A stretch of DNA of 64,000 bases. It comes from Porites lobata (lineage: Eukaryota; Cnidaria; Anthozoa; Scleractinia; Poritidae). The position numbers and the translations under genes were made by a program. Positions 52,901-61,900 of the stretch are shown piece after piece (position 1 is the stretch's first letter; each line of letters opens with the position of its first letter). The stretch spans positions 1,521,001 through 1,585,000 of the forward strand of contig CALNXK010000123.1 in NCBI GenBank assembly GCA_942486035.1, read 5' to 3'. Under the pieces are notes generated by a model, which ran no database searches, was not told where the DNA came from, and saw only the letters and a program-made list of their open reading frames with translations.

Positions 52901-55900
52901 TGAGGAAGCATACCTGAGGTCAAGAGGGCTGGATTGGTTGAAAATTTTATGGACCGAGAGGCAATCGTAGTCCATAAAGAAGTAAAAATGCCACACTCCA
53001 GTCAACAAGTCCGAAATATAAACGATTTATAGTATGGGTAAAAGGTTGAATTTTTTTCGAGGACAACGCGGGCATACAAGAGCGGGTAAAATGGAATCAT
53101 AGCCAGAAGCTAGTCAAAATACAGGATTCGCTTTATCTTACCCACTCATTAATAGTGATATATATACTAAACATAACGCTTGTTTAAATAGATTTTACAC
53201 ATTTTCATCTCTCGTCGGAAAGGGTCCATATAGACCTAGGCATTTATGTCTAGTATCAACCTCCAAAATCGATCGCATGTTTTAATTTAAAACACGAATC
53301 TGAATCCATAATTCATTTTATTTGCAGACAATTCAGGCCCCGAGGTTGTATTTTGCCCACCAGACCAAAACATAACTGCAACAAAGATGAGGACAGTTGT
53401 AACATGGATCTCTCCACAGTTTAAAGACAATAGTAACAATCCTTTGGTCATTAGATGCAGCCATCAGAGTAAGGCAGAGTTTTACTGGGGAACCTGGAAC
53501 GTGCATTGTACGGCGTTTGATAATAATCCAAACAACAATCCTGCCGTTTGCCAGTTTACCATCAGGTTAAAACGTAAGTAGGTAGTAACTGACGTTATCA
53601 CTCGAGGGCAAGGGATACCACTGGGAAATTCGGTTGGAGGTGTGCAGCTTGCCTCTTAACAACCAGCTATAAATTGCATGATCTTTCCTACCCTACTCAT
53701 ACCTGAACAGGTGTTCTCAAGAGACGAATGACAAATAGAGGACACACCAAATTCCAGATACAGGTACCTGATAGCACAAACCTTACACTATAAAAAAGCC
53801 AGACATTCAGTCTATACTTATTACCCATTTTCGGACCAATTAGTCACTTTCACACACTTTCACAGCCCCCAATTGCTTTCTAATCCATTTTCATGACACT
53901 AACGTTCATCTCATAAGGTAATTCTATGCTAAGCTATGCTAGTTTTGCAAGTAATTTGGGTAGCATAAAGTAAAATGAGAGCCCTGGCAACATGCATACA
54001 GCAGCACTCCGTTAATTTGTCTTTCAAATGAAACATACGCCTATCACGCTGGTTTGCCAATATGCAAACTCACAAAATCGCACATACGGCCACAATTAGC
54101 TGAAAATGGAATACAGAGGCACCCAACGACTGTTTTCTGTAAAACATCTGTTCGGGGAAGCAAACATTGCCAAGAATTAAGGATGGGTCAACGTAGATCA
54201 ACTTAATATTTAGGGTCACTTATTTTAATACCGAAGAATACAATTAAATTTAAACAGAGGCACATGGTTGATTTAATATCGATCTGTACTAAGTTTGTTA
54301 TAATCTGCCTTGATACAGCGAAAGATTGTATTGATCTGCCGCCTCCGAAGAACGGGGCAAAGGCTTGTGATGACTGGGCATTCGGAAGATTTTGCACTCC
54401 CTCATGTAACAGCAAATGGGATTTCGCCCAAGCACTGCCTCCATTTGTAACATGGGTATGTGGAGCATCAGGGACATGGTCTCCTTCAACCCGGTGGCCA
54501 GATTGCTCAAGTAAATAGAAAACTGCTGTTTTCTAACTTGTATATATGTTGGGGTGTAATTTTATTCTTGGTTAAATTTTTGTTGTTTCAAACCATTATC
54601 ATGAATTTCCCTTCCTAAGAACTAAGGGCAATAAAATGTAAGCCCAGGATGAAATTAAACTACAATTAAAATAGACCAGCGTATTACTAAAGAGGGTGTT
54701 ATCCGAACATAATTACGTAGGGCCGATAACACCCTCCTCGATCTCCATAATGCTTCAGATCCTACTCAGCCTCAACGAGTAATTTGTTACATATTTCATG
54801 TACTCCAAGTAAATGTGTTCCTTTCACGGAGACGAATGTCTGAGGCTACTTATTAACCCCCAGCTAACGTAAGTGGAACCACAGTTCCCACGTAGAACAT
54901 CGTATTGCTAACAAGGGTTGATGGGTTTGTTTCTCGCCTGGTAGACGGTAAATTGCATGGATACCTGCAATGATATTTCTTCATTTACTTCAAAATAGGC
55001 CGTTCATATATGATTTATGTCACATAATTTGTCTTGACCAATTATGTTGAAGAAAGATACCCTTCGTATTCGTCATTTGCCAGTTATGTAGAATGTGAAA
55101 TTATCTAATAAACACATCCATCTACTTATTGATTTAAGCGAGGGTTTTAATTGGTTACTAGATGGTAAGGTTTCTGTGCAAAAACATAAAATGCTATAAC
55201 ACCTTTTGTTATATAGCTGAAATTTATGACGTCAGAGGGTAATAGTGCACTGTTACTCTCGGATGTTGACTGTTCGCAACATTTATTTTTATAAATTTGT
55301 TCTCGAAAAAGTTTTTCTTCGTGAGCTATATATAACAAATCACTTAAAGATAGGTCCCTCGGGAAACAGTTAATTTTGTTTGCCTCGAATCTCAAAGTTT
55401 CCCGTGGCGGAAGATTGTCGGGAAACAAAGTTAACTGTTTCCCTAGGAAGCAGTCACTAAGTTTTTATTAATATATTTCCAATAAATCACTGCAGAGGTA
55501 TACCAAGCAGGTGAAGCTAGAATGGCGATGGATTTGTACTATTTCGACGGAGATTGCAAAACACCGGAAGCCCAGACAAAAATAAGAGAGAACTTTGTTC
55601 GGATTTTAAACGGGTCCCTTTTTCGAGTGATGTGCCAAGACCCTGTGCTCAGAGATCGCTGCACGGCTGAGAACGTAGTGGTAACATGCGATGAAAATAC
55701 GAGCGCAAAACGGAAAAGACGTTCATCAGGTTGGTGTAACATTGGTTGAGTATCATAGCGGTACTTCCAGCAACTAGCTGAGGCATAAAGCCAATGAACT
55801 CTTTCTTGCAGTGAAACTGAGTTGAAAGTGTACTTCTTGGGAGGACGATTGACGCGAGATCGAAGACAATCAGTCATAGTGTAACTGGGTAGTTTTTAGA

Positions 55901-58900
55901 GCTAGTTTTCCAAAACAGGCTTCTTTTTCACTCAGTGACAAACATTTACCTGGAGATACTTAGAGTAACAGCATCTGTTCCTCAAGGAAAAAATCCTTCT
56001 GGACCTCAGAAATATAGCTCAAGAAATACGACTCTTGGGTCCCCTAAGTTTAGCGTCTCTCGATCCTTCGTGGAGCAATTTGGGTATAAAAAGCCCTGAC
56101 CTTGTGCAAAATATTTGAACTGTTAAAAGACTGTCTCAAAGCGATATTTCCAAAGTGTGTTTATTTTGAGGTGATTTTTTCATTCTTCAGATGGTGTTGG
56201 TGATCGCATTCGGACAAAAGTCCATCTTGACATTGTTGGTAAGTTCTGTACAGCTGAGCTCACACCCAAAAACGTCCTTTACAGACGTTTAATGTTTCAT
56301 ACCCCCTCCCCCCGGCCTAGTCTCAGGGCTTCATATTGGGTTATTGTGCCTTACAATTAGTCATGCGGTTCAAATATGTCATCTCATAAGGTACTGAAAA
56401 TCTCCGGGAAACTCAAACCAATTCCATTTAGGAAGTACAATGGAAAGTCGACTCCTTGAGGCTTTTTATCATACACGCCTTTCTAGATTAAATGTACAGG
56501 AGTAATTTCTTGCCATAATAGTGATTAAAAGGGTGAAATCGAACAGGAGACAGTATGTTTCGATGGATGAGCAGGACGTAACAAGTTTTCATTTGATCTC
56601 AGTCTCAGATGGCATTTGTACAATGCGTTATACACTCAAATTCAAAACCCACATTTACTTCCGAAGCTACATTCCCTGCTATTCTCGAAGAACAGTAAAT
56701 CTTGCTTAACACGGCCTTTGAATAAATAAATATGGATCAAGTTGGCCAATAGCTGAAAGTAAGATTCCAGTGATAAAGATTATAACAATTAAACTTAATA
56801 ATTGCTGGCATACAGGCAGTAGCTAGTGCAATTTTGCAAAAAGATTTTTAAAAAATCAACTTCAATACTTATGAGGGATAAATCTTTTGAAGGACCTCGA
56901 TCGTTCTTTTGGGATGAAATTATTGCTCTTTTGTGGGCCCTCTGTTTGTTAAAACGAGCTTTTGCCACTAGCTTGTCATGTAACAATTCACCTTTCGCAG
57001 TAATCCTTGGCAACAGTACCGGAGTAGATGACGACAAACAAAGCAAGATCGAAGCAGGTTTGGCAGGCGTGGAGTTCGCCAAAAACTTAAGCAGTGAAAT
57101 CAGGAGAGCAGTTGAGATTGGTGTCCTCAATCTGACCATAAACGGCACGCTGTTTGTTCCTGATGAGCAGTCACTGAACTTCTCAGAACCTGTGATATTT
57201 TGTGCAAAAGGACAATCCTTTAGAGATGGAGTCTGTGGTAATTTATTTACTATTATCATACACATACACGTAAAGCAGTGGAAATTAAGGAGCTTTGACA
57301 TTGACTTCTGTTTATGATATTGTCTCTGCATTTTGCTATCAATATTTCATTAAAATTAAAGGTCTAATGCTGTTCTAAGCAAATTGAATACAAAGAAAAA
57401 CACTTCATCGAAGTACAATTGAAGTACAACGTGAAAAACGGGAAAACTGAGACAAGTAGAGGAGTTGTCCTCAAGTGGCTTTAGGTGGCCTTTGCAAAAT
57501 CCTTCGTGAAAACAACTTCCAGTAAGCCAAATATAATTCATTCTCATGCACTTAAGACTCGACTTTATTAACATTATAGCCATCATCATCAGCACCAGCA
57601 ACACCAACAGCAGCAGCAGCATCGCCACCAATATTAGTATATATATTCTTTTGTTCATTCCTCATTGTGATATATTTTGCATTGCTCAGTAAGCTGTTCA
57701 CCAGGAACATACCTAAACAAAACCCTTGGTACATGTGAAGACTGCCCTGTTGGATCATATCAAGAGGAAGAGTCACAAGAAGCATGTGTGCCATGTCCAC
57801 CGAGAACCTCAACGGAAGAAACAAGATCTGACGATCGATCTAATTGTACAGGTAAAAGCACACTGTTGCAGTACTAATACTTAACTTTACTTTACTTTAT
57901 TGACCTTGTTGTATGCGATCAAGTAATATGTAGATTAAAATATCAAATTCGTTAGAAAAATAAAGTAAAATAAAATAGACAATATTGCAACTGGAGCAGG
58001 AAACAGGACAATGTCCCAGTTGATATTTTGCCCCAAGAACCAAATAAAATAATAAATAATAAATAATTATAATAAAAAAACATAAATAACAGAACCTCCG
58101 CCCCTAACCTTAATCACTGCTTACCCCCTCCTCATAAACAGACTACATAAGTATCACCCTATACCTCACCGGCTGTGAGGACATAACATAGAGTATTGCG
58201 AGCGTAAATGTCTAAAACCTTTTTCTTAAAACTAGATAGTGACTGATTCGTGCTTTTGATGTCTACAGGTAGCTTGTTAAGCCTATACGTATTCTATTAT
58301 CTTCAATTCTGTTTTCCACTGCTTTTGCCCACCTAATTATATGCTCAAGGTACAGTTAAGCTGAAAGCTTGCGTAAGATAATGTTTTGTGCAGTTGTATA
58401 TATGACTTTATATACACACTCAGTGATCTTGGTAATTCAAGCAATCTGATTGGTTAGCTATCTCGGACTATGACGTTATATTCACCGCGCTAGGCGGTGA
58501 ATATATAGAGAATACTTCATGGAAAGTGCTGGCGTACGGTATTTACGCACGAGTTGTTGACGTATCAGAAATCGAACTAGTGAGCGCAGCGAACGAGTAA
58601 GATTTCTGATACAAAAACAACCGAACGAGTGAGCGCAGCGAACGAGTAAGATTTCTGATACAAAAACAACGAGTGCGTAAATACCGTACAAAGCACTTTC
58701 TATGTGGTATTGTGTTTATCATATACATACTGAGACATTCATCATGGCGGCTTTTTTATTTTAAATCTTTCAAAAATGCTAAAATTTGCGGCTACACACC
58801 GCAAAATGACAACAAAAACGAAGTATCAGGTTTTTAGTAAAAAAGTTTGTTAAAAACATAAATGACGGTGAGGTTATGAGGTAATCCAAGAACTATAAGT

Positions 58901-61900
58901 AATCTTAACTGTTTGTTCTCAATGCACAATCGAAAATGAGTGAATTTAAGTAAAATGGCCGGTTTCAATATAAGCTTAAGCTTAAATGAAAGGCAAAGTA
59001 GCTCCGACAAAAAGCACAACAAAAGGATACGTCTCGTTCTGTTTATCCCTTTTCGCTGTTGTCTCGCCGGCTCTCTACCGTTTTCTTTATCAACAGTGAA
59101 ACAAACGAAACTATTCCACTCCATTTCCGAAATGCTTTTCACTTTTTTAGCGAGAAAAACTCTTTGAGTAAAACTTTCCTCGCTGAATGTGTGCCAAGCG
59201 GCGCTGCAAGCTGCAATAAGAGGCGGGCATTTTGGCGCGAAACTCGCACACCTTTGTGGCTTCTGATTGGACGTATCATTTTTCTCACACGTGAAAAAAC
59301 ATCGTTCGCGATTCTGTTTGGACGTATTATTTTTTTCACGTGTGAAAACCATCGTTCGCTCCTCTGATTGGCTAGAACTAATTTGCGTACGAAAATTTAC
59401 GACATAGCTTTTTGGTGAGTATTTCTCAGTATGTATATAATAAAAAGCAGAACAAAATCGCTGTCGTGAACTGGGTGTTTTGCCAAAGTTTCATAGTAAA
59501 GCCTTTTTGAAAATACACGAATATCCAAGTTGTGATGACTTTGAAGGCAAGAAAAGACTTCATGGTGTTTAAACAGCGTGATTTATTGTGAAGTGGTTTA
59601 CTGTAGCTGACTTTGTGTACGCTCGAAGGTATGTTTACCACTACAGAGGAAAACGAGGTCGATTTGTCACTGTTTTGTGATTCTGGGTTTTCTCGCAAGA
59701 CCAATTTTGCTCATAAATAGAAGTTAATATATGGAGAAAAGAGGAAGGCAAATATTTTCGAAAATTGTACGTACCACTAAGTTAACAAGGAAAAGAACAT
59801 TGGAGATAAACAACGTTCACGTTGATCGTAGCCGCTGTTGACAGCACTTGCAAGAAGCGGCAAAGAAAGCTTTCTCATTTACGGTGAGTTGACAGAAACA
59901 AATAAAGCTCTACTTTTGTTCTCAGAATTGGGTAGTAATTTAAATTTTCGGCGTTTTCTTTTAAACCGTTGATGCTAAAGCTTACAAAACTCGATACACA
60001 AAGATTAAAACGATCATTTGCCATGTTTGAAGATACAGTAAAGATCTTACTTTTGCGCATCCACTGTTAACGGCTTCTTGTTCACGCATGAATTCACCCG
60101 TCAATCAAACTAATCGTTTTTCAATGGTTTCCTTTCTAATTCTGTTGAGATTACTTCGTGTGAATATACTAAAACAATTATTCACCTCAGGCTCAGTTAA
60201 TATTGTTGAATAATCCCCTCGACTTCGACTCGGGGATTATTCAACAATATTAACTTCGCATTCGGCGAATAATTGTTAAATATTGCTATACCTAAACACT
60301 CATCAACATTGATATATCTTCAACAGGCTATTCAAGAAACTAGATTACGTACAAAAAAAATAACGCATTTTTATTTCTCCTACACAAAATAGCGTTGTGT
60401 AAACCTGGGTCATATTCACCCACCGGATTAGAGCCTTGTATCCAGTGTGAAAAGGGGCTTTATCAAGAAACAGAGGGGCAGCGTCTCTGCATAAAATGTG
60501 GTGTTAACACAACAACTCCAGAGGAGGCATCAAACAGTTCTACGCAATGTGCAGGTAAAAATGACAGTTTGCATTTTATGAACAAATGAAATGCTCAGAC
60601 AAAACTTCTGAATGTACATAAGTGCATTTATAGAGTTAAGTATTCATTAAAATGACTATCCCGATGGAATTTCAAGAATTATCTATTAACCTATTTTCCA
60701 GGCCCCAGTTGTTCAAAAGGTGAGTAGTGATATCCACTGGATAGATCACTATCTAGTGGATAACCAGTTATTCTTCGTAATACTTATTCATTGGATATCG
60801 ATTTATCTGGTGGATAGCGCTATCCAACTTTTGAAAAACCGGAGCCAGACCGCCAAACTATTTATTGACTGAGCCAGACCACAGAACACGGTAAGCTAAC
60901 GTACATGGCCGTAAACGCCCAATACAGATCTCCTGCTCATATTTTATCTACTACTTGTGGACATACTGTAGACAAGGAATCATCAGCTATTTAGTTGGAA
61001 AGCTAAATTTTTATTGATATGGGCAAATAGATTCACCACAAGTACTAAATAAAAGTTTGTGTTACTTGTATTTTTTGTCGTTCTTTCCTCCAGTCCCCTG
61101 TCCTCCAGGTTCTTTCTCTCCTACCGGACTGGCTCCTTGTACTTTGTGCAACCGGCGCTCCTTTCAGCCCCACAACGAGAGCCGCATCTGCGTTCCATGC
61201 CCAGGAACAACTGCAACTGTGCTGCCAGGGACAAAAAATTCTCAAGATTGCATAGGTGAGTGGTACGGAACACCTATCGACACTAAGTTAGCTGTTCCAT
61301 CGAAGGGCCACCACGCTTGATTAAGTATAGCTTCTAAGAACGACTGCTGAAAATGTAAGGTAACACGAAAGTTTGCATGGGCAAGAATACTTATTTTATC
61401 TCTGATCTCCTTTTTACTCTCCAGAAATTAACGAATGCGAATCCAATCCCTGTCGAGGCAACTCTAACTGCACAGACCTTATTGCTGACTTTCTGTGCTC
61501 CTGCCAACCTGGCTACACTGGTAAACAATGTGAGACCAACATTGACGATTGTCAGGACCAGCCTTGTTTGAATAACGGCACCTGCCATGACCTGGTCAAC
61601 AATTACACCTGCACATGCAGACAAGGGTACCAGGGATCTAATTGTGAAGATGATGTTGATGAGTGCATGACATCTCCTTGTTCCAATAATGCCTCGTGCA
61701 GCAATTATCCAGGAGGATATAACTGTCAATGCAGACCAGGGTTTACTGGAAAGTTGTGCGAAACAGACGTGGACGAATGTGAGTTATCACCGTGTATAAA
61801 TGGAGCAACTTGTAGTGATGGAATAAACAACTACACCTGCCTCTGTGCAACAGGTAAGAGTAAGTGAGTAATATAATATAACGATGTAGTGTAATATTAA

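Noticed and set aside
57552..57824. Minus frames opposite the GCC2 exon and similar antisense frames over sushi, HYR and EGF exons
   Set aside because: They are shadows of the coding strand with no domain content.
58573..58669. CRISPR-like direct repeats
   Set aside because: Only two adjacent 49-bp copies without spacers, inside a foldback element of an animal genome.
58834..59367. Overlapping frames on both strands near 59 kb
   Set aside because: They cover repeated CACACGTGAAAA-type sequence in an intron and match no family I recognise.
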